Source of the DNA: Gerris lacustris
Lineage: Eukaryota > Arthropoda > Insecta > Hemiptera > Gerridae
DNA length: 64,000 nt
Assembly (NCBI GenBank): GCA_951217055.1
Contig: OX578276.1
Location: 114,560,313-114,624,312, forward strand
Reading direction: 5' to 3'
The position numbers and the translations under genes were made by a program. Positions 41,450 through 51,966 of this stretch are shown here, in pieces (positions within the stretch are counted from its first letter, which is position 1; every line of letters starts with the position of its first letter). The notes below the pieces were generated by a model that saw nothing but the letters and a program-made list of their open reading frames with translations, was not told the DNA's origin and made no database searches.

Positions 41450-44400
41450 ATGAAATCTTTTGTAAGTACCTAAAACTAAATATACTTTGATATACTAACA
41501 AAAAAGTTAGTCAATCCTACATCAAAATATTGTCTTAATTTTATAAAAATATTCAGTACTAACAATTCCTACGCGGTAAAGGATCATACTCAATTTCTTG
41601 ACAATAATTGCCTCTAATTTTCCAAAAACTAGATTTTTGACGACATATCTATAATTAAATATTATCGGAACCTATTTTCACATTCTTTTTAGGTTGGTGT
41701 CCCATGTTTTATGACATATACATTATCTTATAAGCTTTATTAAGTAATTAAGTTTTATAAGCTATATTAACTATATAGATCATGCATCATAACTATTTTA
41801 AAATACGAAATAACTATAGTAATAATTTGAACAAATGTGGTTTTTAGGTCAAATAGGGATACTAAAATCTTAAAAGCTGCTTCAATAGTAATAATAATAA
41901 GACTAAATTACCAAATAAATATATTTTTATACAAAGAAATAATTTTTCTCAAACATTTTAAAATACAGATTTAAATAATTAGTATTGAAGGGAATAATGC
42001 AAGGAAAAAAATTCCAGAGAGCAGAATTTATTAAATACCTTTATCAAATTTGTCCCGTCTAAAATAATTATTATTATCTCATTACAAACCTACAACTCTA
42101 GAGATAATATCCGAAAACATTGGTACGACAAACTCGAACAAAACTTTCCCATGTACATTCTAGTTAGACTAAATTTAAATCCAATTAATAATCAATCCAT
42201 TTATAACCCATTAAAATGTGTTCAAAAGGTGATTGTTTACACTTTGTTTTTGATGTTTAATAAAGTAAGGTTTATGTTGATTAATGTCCTAAGGCCCCCA
42301 CACACGGTCAAAATGTCTGCGCTAACATTTTGACCGTGTATGGGGCTGTTTGATGTCAGCGCAAACATGATGTTTGACGTGTATGGCCTAAATTTACCCG
42401 ACATCAGGCAACATCAAACATTTTGCGCAAAATGTTTGATCGTGAAATGGGGGCCTTTAGAAACTAGACTTTTCTGTGGAATAAATTATTTGTTTAGATA
42501 GTTTCGCTATTAAATGGACAGAAACTGTTAAACAAAATGATTGGAAATATGTTGAAGAATTTTTTATTCCTTACATTTTTTCAGTGTTTTTGGGTGGTAG
42601 CACTTCCAATTTAGAGCTAAAATTTAATTATGGATTTCACACCGAAATCAGCCCAGTAGTTTCGGCTCCCCGCGTCTGCACATACAGTGGTGTTCGCTAA
42701 CACATGGTGATTGTTGGAGGCTTTGTTTCATTTAAAATTATTGTACAGAAAAAGAAGTGCCTGATAACCTGAGCCATTTGGCACTTCTTTTGTTTATTAC
42801 TCTCCTTATAAAAATAAGAGTGGAGTAACAATCTAAAGAAGGTGTACGGAATGTTTTTCTTTAGACTGTTACTCCCGTTATAAAAACAGAAGTGTGATAT
42901 TCCTTTGTCCCAAAGTACATCGGACTAAACATCCCTCTGTCTAACAGTTATTTGTTTGTCATTGATAATCTAAAAAAAGAAAAGAATCTAAAGAAGTACC
43001 AGTTATTAAATAATATATAAAAATAGTTAGCCACTTAGTGTGAACTGAGTTGCCTCGCATCTCATATCACTACTTTACTTCATATTATATTTTTCCTATG
43101 TCTGGGACAAAAAGTTGCGCCAGTGTTATACAAATTTAACTTTTTACCTTAAACGGTTTAGGAGGTATGAACCAAGAGTGACGGACGAACAGACACATCA
43201 CCCTCGGCATAAGGGTTCCGAGAAGGATCTGCGAAACCCAAAAAATAAACATCGGCTTTAAAATACATCAAAAACTAATAATGACCATACAGGACTGTAT
43301 TGGTTTTAAGAGGAACCTAGGTTTCTACTTTCAGTTGACCACTGCCAATTAGAGTGGCACATAGCTTCCTCGCGTCCTATCGCGAATACTAGAATGATTT
43401 TAGGCTTTTAAAATCCATTATTGTCTAATTTATTTAATCCCCCCCCCCAAATAAAGCCTGGTCTCGAGGTCCATAGGCTCGCTGTGCTATTGAAGAGGTA
43501 GGTCCAATTGAGAGGTGGGGGAACCAAGCCACCTCCTATTCCCCTTGTCTATCTCCCTCCCCGGGATCTCGGAACTTATATGGAATCAATATTGGGAAAA
43601 TTGAGGAATTATATGTGAAAAAGTGTAACTTTATCCTAATCTGAAAATCTCAATGTATTTTCTTTGTATAATTGTATACTGCATATCGCTAGTATACCTG
43701 CAAAACCTCGTATGTACCAAATCTAAAATTTTACAGGAGAGCAAAAAAACTGAATAATAGGCTAATCTTTTATTTCTATTACACATTGCCCATTTATATG
43801 ATGTTTTACTACCATTGGAGGTTTTATATACACTCATAATTAAAATTATAATTAAATTACAATTTTGTGGACTAATTTTGTACTTACGTGGATTTAGTCA
43901 AGAACTTTTATTGAGTTACGAGGTTTTACAAAGAAAATGTCCAGATAAAAACTCGTAAGGTTATTTAAAAGTAGGTATAATACCTTGTAAGTTTATACAT
44001 ATGGTACAAAACCACGCAAGTTGAATTTCCTTCTAACAATGCATTGTATAAAACCATGTAAGTCTCCTGAACTACAAGTCCCCCTTAAAATTAGTGATAC
44101 ATTGATGTAGTAATTAATAAAAACGCGAGTGTACCTTAAAATAATATAATAATTTTAAATAAAAATTTGTCAATATAAGTCATTTAACTTATTTTAAAAC
44201 TGGAACTTTGCTGTAGCCTGCGAGCGGCGTGCTTTTCTACGGACATACGAGGATTTATTACCTTTCATGCTACCATCTCGACTTACGAGTTTTTTCAATC
44301 GCCGTTTAAAGGCGTTGTAGTCGACAAAAACTTACAATATTTCACACGGAGACGCAGTCGACCTAAATCTATCGAAATATGAAAAAAAATAAAAATCCCA

Positions 44401-45352
44401 AAAATCGGGTTTTGCAGGTATACTAGCGATATGCCATCCAAATTTCATCAAAATCAGACTAGTAGATTTGAGGTTCACAAAAATGTACACAGACTGACCG
44501 ACCGACGGACTAATATGCAGACATAAGACTAAAAATATTCCCTATTGTCTGACACGAATATTTATTTTGAAATTTTTGAAGTGAAGCCATAATAATATTT
44601 CGCTTTTTATTTGTAAACTACGTAAATATATGAGAATGTGAAACTCAATAAAAATACGTTGTAAAACAAAATGTTATTAATTATTCTTCTAAATTATTGT
44701 AAATATAACCGGTTTTTTTAATTGGTTTTAGGTAGTACTATGTGTCTTGGCTGGAGTTGCCTTCGCTGAGGAGGCTAGAGATAAGAGGGGAGCAGTTATT
44801 GGATCACCTCTGTTGACTCCTGGACTTGGACTTGCTGGACCTGCTATCGCTGGTCCCGGACTGGCCCTTGGATCTGGACTCGGTCTTGCACGTGGTGGCA
44901 TTGTAGGTGTAGGTCCTATTGGTCTTAGGCAAACAGTCCTATCTTCTCCCGCCATCGCCGCTCCTGGATGGGGTGTAGCAGCACCTGGTCTTGGTTTGAG
45001 GTCTGGATTAGGACTTGCTCCTGCTGCAATTGCTGCCCCCATTGGTATCAGACAAACCGTTCTCTCTACACCCACCATCGCAGCTCCTGGTCTGGGTCTT
45101 GCCACCCCTGGCCTTGGTCTGAGCTCAGGATTTGGACTTACTCCTGCAATTGCTGCCCCCATTGGTATTAGACAAACCGTCCTCTCTGCACCTGCCATCG
45201 CCGCTCCCGGATGGGGTGTTGCCGCTCCTAGTCTGGGTCTTGCCACCTCTGGACTTGCTCTGAGGTCTGGATTGGGTCTCGCATCTCCCGGACTTATCTC
45301 TTCCCCCGGACTTATTTCTTCTCCCCTAGTCAGCAAGAGCCTTGTTATCTAA
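41450..45352 (+). CDS. Cuticle-like secreted protein, gene 1 (2 exons, 210 aa)
   Basis: Coding exon 1 is only ATGAAATCTTTT (41450-41461), then donor GTAAGT. The acceptor TTGGTTTTAG ends at 44731 and exon 2 runs 44732-45352 in phase 0, with a 3.27-kb intron between. The protein starts MKSFVVLCVLAGVAFA (signal peptide), then EEARDKRGAVIG with a dibasic KR. The rest is low-complexity G/L/A/P sequence with three units of the type PIGxRQTVLSxPxIAAPG and an end ISSPGLISSPLVSKSLVI. Small repeated secreted proteins of this kind are structural cuticle proteins in insects; that role is inferred. The polyadenylation signal AATAAA is at 45608-45613. Genes 2 and 3 are paralogues. The intron carries MITEs and other repeats. 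No chitin-binding R&R motif is seen. Confidence 0.85.
42291..42458. mobile_element. Small MITE in the gene 1 intron
   Basis: Ends AAGGCCCCCAC and GGGGGCCTT, with strong internal inverted repeats (TCAAAATGTCTGCGCTAACA and inverse; GACATCAGGCAACATCAAAC). TA lies near both edges, but the target duplication is not certain. Confidence 0.6.
42780..43000. mobile_element. hAT-type MITE, family A, copy 3 (decayed)
   Basis: Starts GGCACTTCTTTTGTTTATTA and ends AATCTAAAGAAGTACC. The core TTCCTTTGTCCCAAAGTACA is shared with copies at 19321, 23437 and 63116. Flanking 8-mers AGCCATTT and AGTTATTA no longer match. Lies in the intron of gene 1. Confidence 0.7.
43130..43400. repeat. Dispersed repeat, copy 2, plus CACATAGC block
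   Basis: Second copy of the repeat at 29290-29480 (GAGGTATGAACCA, AATGACCATACAGGACTGTA), followed by the block CTGCCAATTAGAGTGGCACA. Intronic to gene 1. Confidence 0.6.
44420..44600 (-). repeat. GCTTCC-family arm in the gene 1 intron
   Basis: GATATGCCATCCAAATTTCATC, GACCGACCGACGGAC and TCTGACACGAATATTTATTTTG match the inner part of the family's arms in inverse orientation. Confidence 0.5.
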
Positions 45353-45613
45353 GCTCAAGATGAAGTCTCCTTTGCGTAAAGGACGTCTTTAAGGTTTTCG
45401 CTTGATTTGAAAGCACTACATTATACCCTAATACTTCTAGTCTTCTCTATCATCATCACTTAAATTATTTTCACTGAATCATTTTCCTTTTTTCGCATAT
45501 TTCAGGCCATAAGAAAATGCCGTGACAATTGAAGCAAAAGCCTTATTAACCTTAACACAGAAGTCTTGTTCCTAATCATTTATTTACAAGAAATGCCTAT
45601 TTAAACAAATAAA

Positions 45614-46909
45614 TATATTTATAATATATAATATGTTTTAATGTTAATATTCCTTAATCCTAAAATTTATAAATGAAAAGCAGTAAAATTGTAAGGCCAT
45701 TTTAACTTATTTAAAGAAAATACATTATTTTTAAACATTTAAAAAGCGTTTAACAGGTAGTTGTTATTTAAATCAGTTTCAAGTTCATCCATTCCACGGA
45801 AACTATATGTATCCCGGGAAAACTAATTAATACGGCAAGATTCGTATTTCAATTTACTAAATACATATTATCATTATATATATTATAATATAAATCGTCA
45901 GAATTGTTGAAAAATATTTATAATATTTCACGGATTTTTGGGCATAGCGCTTCCAAATTCAGAGCTAAAATTTATTCCTCGATTTCACCTCGGAGTTTGA
46001 TTTTTCTGAGCATGTATGTCAAACTCGGCCCAGTAGTTCATGGATCCATGCGTCAGCACACATTATAGACGACAGATGATAGACAGACTTTTTTAAGAAC
46101 AACTTTTTTGGACTCAAGGAATCTCAAAATTTTATGTTTGGATGTGTCAAAATACTATGTATAAAACTAAAGAATTTATAACAACTATAGTTTTCTTCAA
46201 CTAGGTCATTTAACTTTTTTAGCTATTTAGCTTCTGTTGTACTGGTTAGGGATGGCAAAATTATTTTTTTTATCGATTATTCTCAATAGAATTAAATTTA
46301 ATTATTCGATTATCAAAATCGTTTGGAATCTTAATTTATTCGATTAATCGAATCACTTTATCTTTATACAAAATAGTGTGTTGTATAATGTAATTTTGAC
46401 ATTAATATTAATCGATTGGTGATACAAATTAAACAGGATATAAATACATTAAAATATATTAAAAAAAAAGTGATTATAGATACAAAGGTTGTTTTATAAT
46501 GTAACCATTAATAAATTATTAATCGATTGAAGACGGACAAATAAAGGAGGATATATATAAAAAAATAAAGAATATAATAGGTAAAAGTGTATTTAAATTA
46601 ATTTACTTTTTTCCGTTAATTATAAGTCCTTAAAGTCCTTTATTTTATTTAAAAAAAAAAAACCGTCAAAAAAAAAGTACTTGCCAGCAAGTTACTGAAA
46701 GGAGTTCTTCAGCCATAAAAAATCATAAAGAACATTTTTGTTTAATTTTTGTTTTTTAACTAAAATATGTATAAAAAAGCTTAGAAGCAAGGAGTGCATA
46801 TATTATCCTTTAGTATCTTAGGAATGCCATTATTTGGTTCTTTTAGGGGTAATGGCCGCCACTTTAGAAACGCAATATATATATATTTTTGATCCACACA
46901 TTAATAAAT
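45614..46909. other. Gene-less stretch
   Basis: AT-rich. A dispersed repeat at 45940-46150 (TCCAAATTCAGAGCTAAAAT, CGGCCCAGTAGTTCATGG) has relatives at 42590-42700 and 63795-63845. Confidence 0.5.
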
Positions 46910-47452
46910 TTAAAATGATATCCCATTTAAAAATTAATGTGCAGAAAAGTGTCCATGTCACTTTTACTCTCAGACATTCAACTTGTCCTCCAGTCATCGT
47001 CAACCAAGGAGTGATCCCACAATCCTCTTCCGTAAGATATGTAGGCCTACATCTTGATCGACGATTGAATTGGGCTCAACACTCTAAAACTAAACGTACG
47101 GACACTAACAGACGATATTAACTCCTTTTGCGACTCCTCGACCAAAGATCCTACCTATCCCTTTATAATAAAATCCTTATTTACAATTCAATCCTTACTC
47201 CCATTTGGAATTGAGCTCTGGGCATGCACCAAGCGCTCAAATTCCTATTATAGACTCCAATCCTTTCAATGAAATAAGATCCTTCACAAAATCACCACGA
47301 CCTTAAAATTCCTTTTGTACACCATCTGGCATCTTTCTATAAACAATTCCATGAAACCTTGAATCACCATCCTTATCCTTTAGTCAAATCCATGGCATCC
47401 CTTCATATCCCTGATCAACCACCCCGTCGGCTGAAGAGGCATTTTCTTTTTG
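46910..47452 (+). pseudogene. Jockey-type retrotransposon ORF2 C-terminal relic
   Basis: Forward frames give LKINVQKSVHVTFTLRHSTC, then VRYVGLHLDRRLNWAQHSK, the thumb region that follows the RT palm in Jockey elements. After a stop and shifts come RSYLSLYNKILIYNSIL and near the end HHPYPLVKSMASLHI followed by PPRRLKR, the usual Jockey C-terminus. Several frameshifts and stops show it is dead. Endonuclease and palm are missing. Confidence 0.7.
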
Positions 47453-47623
47453 CGTTTTGTTTTTTCGGGGGTATAATGGCTGCCATTTTGGGATCACGAT
47501 ATATATTTGCGAACCAAATTTCAATACCTTTAAAATGATACCCAACTTCAAATTTTCAAAAATAAAAATTGTGTGTCTACATACTTACGTTACGGCCACC
47601 TAATTTGGATTTATTTTTTTTTA

Positions 47624-47990
47624 ATTTACGACAGCCTGCACTCTCCTTCTCCAGTGAGATATGGCTCCAGCAATAGTTGATTGACGCATATCATCCCAGG
47701 CATGAATAATCCTCTAACAAAGTTCATCAATGTCCTTTACTCTACCTCCTACGTACAATCTTGATTTTAACACACCCCAGACAGAGTAATCAATTGGATT
47801 TAGGTCTGGACTGTTGGGTGGCCACTCGCCTGGCTGAATGAAGTCTGGTAAAATTTCTTGCAAGTATTGGATTGTTTGCAAGGAGCGATGGGATGGGGCA
47901 CCATCTTGCATAAACGTGTAATTTGGCATTCGATATTCAATTTCAGCCAACATTGTGCTTAATACATCTTTAATGTTTGTTATAACACCG
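47624..47990 (-). pseudogene. mariner/maT-like transposase C-terminal fragment (DD37D)
   Basis: The minus frame reads YTFMQDGAPSHRSLQTIQYL then EWPPNSPDLNPIDYSVWG. These are the second and third catalytic aspartates of an IS630-Tc1-mariner transposase. I count 37 residues between D of MQDG and D of NPID, which is the DD37D spacing of the maT group. After IDELC an in-frame TAG breaks the frame, but RIIHAWDDMRQSTIAG and SHWRRRVQAVVN continue it to the natural end at about 47630. The N-terminal two thirds are missing. Confidence 0.8.
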
Positions 47991-48867
47991 ACGGATTCCT
48001 CCCAATTACCTACAAAGAACCCCTACTCTTCCATATGGTAACTTATTCTATCAAAACTATAATTCCAGACAACGATTACTACCCGGAAAAAGACATTATT
48101 TAAGACCCTAACTCAAACTGTCATTGCATGGCTTTCACCCAATGTAAGAATGTATAGTTTTCAGACCCCTCAAACCCTATAGATCTATCTATTACAGAAG
48201 CTGAGCTATAAATGTTCAAAAAAGTGCTGTTTTTTGGCCCACTCTGCGTATATAAGAAAAATAAAAATACCACTCACTCACTCATCCATCTATCCCTGTA
48301 TCTCTAGAACGTCAATAGATAGAAAACTGACATCTGGCATGAAGGTCCCTCTTACCCCCTCGCTAAAAAACTTTCTACGATCCGCGATATTGATTCAAGA
48401 TGGTGGCCATTTATATTAATATTTTAAAATGACGATATCTCCCGAATTGATTGCACTAGAATTTGTGTATTACAATTGTTGTGTAGCCGGCTAGTCGGCT
48501 AGTCGGCCGTGTAGTCGGCTACTTTGATTCAAGATGGCAGCCATATGCATATTTGAACTAAGTCACCCCCACAATATGTACCACCACTTCTTTTAAAAGC
48601 TAAAATAAAATTATTGTAATTGGGGTGATAATTTATAAATAATATTGATGTCTGTAATGAAAGCCCGAAATAGGGGCAAAGAAAGAAGGGAAATTGACCC
48701 CAAACTGATCGTCAGAATTAAAAACTTAATACTTGGGAAAGAGCTTCTCCTTAGGTGTATAAGCATATAAGTAAGAGATAATTCCAATTTCAACTAAGGG
48801 ATGTGACATGAATCCGGGGGGCGACATAGAAGGAAATACCTCTAGTAATATTGAACAATTAAAATTT
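47991..48867. other. Gene-less stretch
   Basis: No gene. At 48484-48526 a short GTAGTCGGCTA-type tandem repeat (GGCTAGTCGGCTAGTCGGC) is seen, flanked by AAGATGGTGGCC and AAGATGGCAGCC motifs. Confidence 0.5.
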
Positions 48868-49030
48868 CATTTTTAAGTTTTAGGTAGTATGAATTCTACG
48901 GAAAGTTAAATTTTAAATTAAATCAAATTATACTTATTATTAACAAAGGGAGACAGACAGAGAAAAATAGACTCCAGCGCCGGGACTTGAACCACGGGCT
49001 ACTGTATTTCCAGTATAGCGCTCTGATTCA
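48868..49030 (-). mobile_element. tRNA-like SINE, copy D
   Basis: Contains GACAGACAGAGAAAAATAGA, CCGGGACTTGAACCAC (inverse B box) and CAGTATAGCGCTCTG, matching copy A. The A-box end is truncated. Confidence 0.7.
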
Positions 49031-49089
49031 AATTTGTGTGCACATGGGAGAGAAGTTAGTGGGCGAAATAATTTCACCGTTATTGGCCC

Positions 49090-49800
49090 AACAATAAGTT
49101 ATTTATGAACTACCATCTAAATTTCCTTTAATCCGGACGAGCAGTTTTTAAAATATGGTTATTAGTAAAATGTCGAACGACAGACACGAGGAAAAAAATA
49201 TTACCTGATGTCCAAAACAAATTTCTGGCCATGAATTTTTTAATTTTAATTAATTCAAAACCAGTCGTTCTTGGATTAATATAGCACCATAAATCATGCT
49301 AAAAGGAAGCATACAATTATCACAGGGAAGAATTTGCATCCAAGTACTTTTTAGGGTGTTGTAGGATATTAAGATTACAATTATTATTAATTATAATTAA
49401 TTACTCTCTAAATAACTTATTAATTGTTACCTCACTCGAAATTTAATAAAGATTGTCACACTGCAAAGAATGTGCACATACAAAAATTGTAATATATAAG
49501 AAATTTTAAAAAAATTTCCGAATTTTTTTAAATCATAATATATTAAAATTAGTGTGCATGTGGTAAATAAATTAATGGCCGCAGAAGAATGACATTAATA
49601 TAGGCTATCTATAACCTACCATCCAAATTTCATCAAAAATCGGACTAGTAATGTTAAAATTTTATTGATAGACCGACAGTCAGACACGAGACCAAAATTG
49701 TTTCCTGAAGTCTAAAAAGGATTTCTGTTCAGGAATTTAAAATATGGGAAAATTAAAGAAATGCACATATTCCGTTACTTTAGGAAGCAAAGAAGAGGGA
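49090..49800 (-). repeat. Two inverted GCTTCC-family arms in tandem
   Basis: Both 49090-49260 and 49610-49795 contain CTACCATC(T/C)AAATTTC and a GACAGACACGAG-type tract. The second ends CCGTTACTTTAGGAAGCAAA, the family edge in inverse orientation. Confidence 0.5.
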
Positions 49801-49829
49801 AGAAATAAAATAAAATATTAATCATATTC

Positions 49830-49953
49830 CGGGGTACCTCGGAAGTTTTCCTCACTTCGGAGGCCACTAAAGTGGCCTCTCTTACTGATTTGCAGCAGGA
49901 GGAAGCAGCATTGGGGGAGGTCAGTACTCAGGTGACCGTTTTAAACTAACTGA
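49830..49953 (+). mobile_element. 5S rRNA-like SINE, copy 1
   Basis: AAGCAGCATTGGGGGAGGTC followed by AGTACTCAGGTGACCG (49902-49938) matches the 5S rRNA internal promoter region, with a few changes and a 4-bp gap. It is preceded by a 70-bp segment with GGCCACTAAAGTGGCC shared with copy 2 at 57230. Confidence 0.65.
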
Positions 49954-50009
49954 TATTTATTATAATTTTTCAAAAAACGTTTTATGCATTATTTTTATAT
50001 ATTTTATTA

Positions 50010-50640
50010 TTTGAATTTTGGTGGTATTTGGACAGATGTAAACCAATTTTGACGCTTACAGAAGAATCGCACTAATTAATAATTATGTTCGCTTATAACT
50101 TTTAAACTAATTAACGGAATTTCATCGGATTTTTTTTATATTTGTTTCTTATTTTTTACTGGTTCTATTGATATGCTAAATGTATATGTATTTTAACTTC
50201 CGGTATTATTAACCGAAAGATTCAAAAATCGATACTTTCAAAAAATTAAATTTAGTGGACTTGTTTGTCATACAGAGAGGTACATTCGCTCCGAATTGCG
50301 ACTCGATCAGACACTTTTTAATTTTTACGATTTTTTAAAAATATTGCTGATTCAGCAAACTGGGCAGAAAATAGCCCATCAATATGGCCAAAATGTTTCA
50401 AGATGACGAAAAATGTTGATTTTTGTGGCAGCACAACTAGAAGTAAGGACTGATTTTTCTGCCAATAGATTCAACTCTCTAGATTCGATGATAACACGCA
50501 TATACACACATACTACCATCGTCATGCTGAAAACCACTCAGGAGGTCTTAAAACACCCAAAACGGATAGTTCATTTGAAACCTCGAAAAAAATGTTTGGG
50601 TGAAAGCATAACTTTTCCTACCATTGGTAAGGAAAAGTAA
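50010..50640 (+). repeat. Dispersed 630-bp repeat, copy 1
   Basis: Collinear with 58195-58840. Shared: GACAGATGTAAAC, CATACAGAGAGGTACATTCG, GAAAACCACTCAGGAGGTCT and a final CTTTTCCTACCAT. The open frame 50413-50640 is not conserved in copy 2. Unclassified. Confidence 0.7.
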
Positions 50641-50875
50641 AAATAGAGTACACAATAATGGGTTGTAAAAGTGATATGACGAGTGGAAGGTATGTGCCAG
50701 ACTAATTGGTAGACTCTCATTAAAAGTAGTTATATGTGTTTTAAGAAATTTGAAGGGTTTCGAATGTCGTCCACAAATGGTCCCATAATAATTTCAACCA
50801 TCCGCAATCATTATATTTTGCTAAATTGATACATTTATTCATGTAAAAAAATGAAAACATTTACAACAGATTTAA

Positions 50876-51450
50876 ATAAATAGACTAGGAGATAGTGCGC
50901 AAAACAATTTCTGATGAACATCAAGCTATTTTGTGTATAAGTAAATTTATTAGTGCCTTTTAAGGATATGTGGTTGGCTAAGTTCGTCTGCGGGACATAG
51001 CTTGGCAATAGGCATTTGAAAACAGCAAACCGGTGGAGAGCAGCCATGTCTCACCCTTTATGGTGGACAATGTGATTGCCATGATCCTGAGCACGAACTT
51101 AGTTATTAGACCAATAATCAAGTTAATGATAATTTGTCACATAATAGGTTAGTTAGTCAAATATTACTCCAAATTAAAGAGGTCAACTAATGAGTGGCAA
51201 ACTACCAACAACTTGATTTTTGGTCTACGAATTTCGTGCACAGGCTCATGAAAATCACATTGTCCACCAAAAAGGGCGGGACATGGCCACTCTCCATGGT
51301 TTTTGTTTTTTTTTCAAATGCGTAGTGCCAAGCTATGTCCAACAAACGAACTTAGCCGCCCATAATAATATATTCTTAAAAGGCACCAAAACATTTACTT
51401 ATACACAAAATTCTAGCTTGATGTTAGTCAGACACTTTTTTTAACGCTAT
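50876..51450. mobile_element. Foldback element, both arms present
   Basis: The left arm (about 50876-51100) and right arm (about 51228-51450) are inverted: GGCTAAGTTCGTCTGCGGGA against CCAACAAACGAACTTAGCCG, and GGACAATGTGATT against AATCACATTGTCC. The arm is also found alone at 60-262, and its centre is related to the palindrome at 1863. Non-coding; the frame 51220-51444 runs through the right arm. Confidence 0.75.
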
Positions 51451-51666
51451 CCCTTGGACTAAAAGGGGGAAAATAAAATAACAAACAAATTAGGTAATAA
51501 TGATAAAATGTTTATGTTTTGTCGAATGTAGCCCACAGATAGTTCTCTCTAATATTAAATAAAAATAAAAATATGCAGGACCTTACTGGGAATTGAAACA
51601 GGTCCAAATAACCACATTATTAATTCCCAGTGTGATCATATTATTACTTATACAGGTAGTATAAGA

Positions 51667-51710
51667 AGAGGAAGCTATGTGCCACAATATTTAGCAGACT
51701 ACAAGAATAC
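51667..51710 (-). repeat. CACATAGCTTCC block before gene 2
   Basis: GAGGAAGCTATGTGCCACA, inverse of the block found at six sites. It lies about 185 bp before the TATA box of gene 2. Confidence 0.5.
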
Positions 51711-51754
51711 AAATATTTACCACTTGAGGAGATCACACATATATTAGGAAAAAA

Positions 51755-51935
51755 TGTAATGATCTTAGAGGCAGGGACACTTATCTGATGCAATGTGGCA
51801 AAGAAATTGAAGTATGAGAGCTAAGTCCTCAACAAGTTTGCCTTCCCCCACTTTTACAGCATTATTCGGCCAAGTTCGTTGTCTCAGTAATACAGTATAA
51901 ATAGATGCATCTGGTTTTTCATGAGCATAGTGTTC
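51755..51935 (+). promoter_or_regulatory. Promoter of cuticle-like gene 2
   Basis: TATAAATA at 51897-51904, with a likely start near 51927 (GAGCATAGTG). The preceding 140 bp are similar to the gene 1 promoter (GATGCAATG, AAGAAATTGAAG, TTGCCTTCCCCC), so upstream control elements were duplicated along with the gene. Confidence 0.65.
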
Positions 51936-51966
51936 TTAATCTTCTATTTGAAACCATCAATTAAAT

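Noticed and set aside
44728..45336. Long minus-strand frame opposite gene 1 (and 53533-54063 opposite gene 2)
   Set aside because: These are mirror frames of GC-rich repeated exons; the plus frames have signal peptides, splice sites and promoters.
51220..51444. 74-codon plus frame as a small gene
   Set aside because: It runs through the right arm of a foldback element and is not kept in the other copies.
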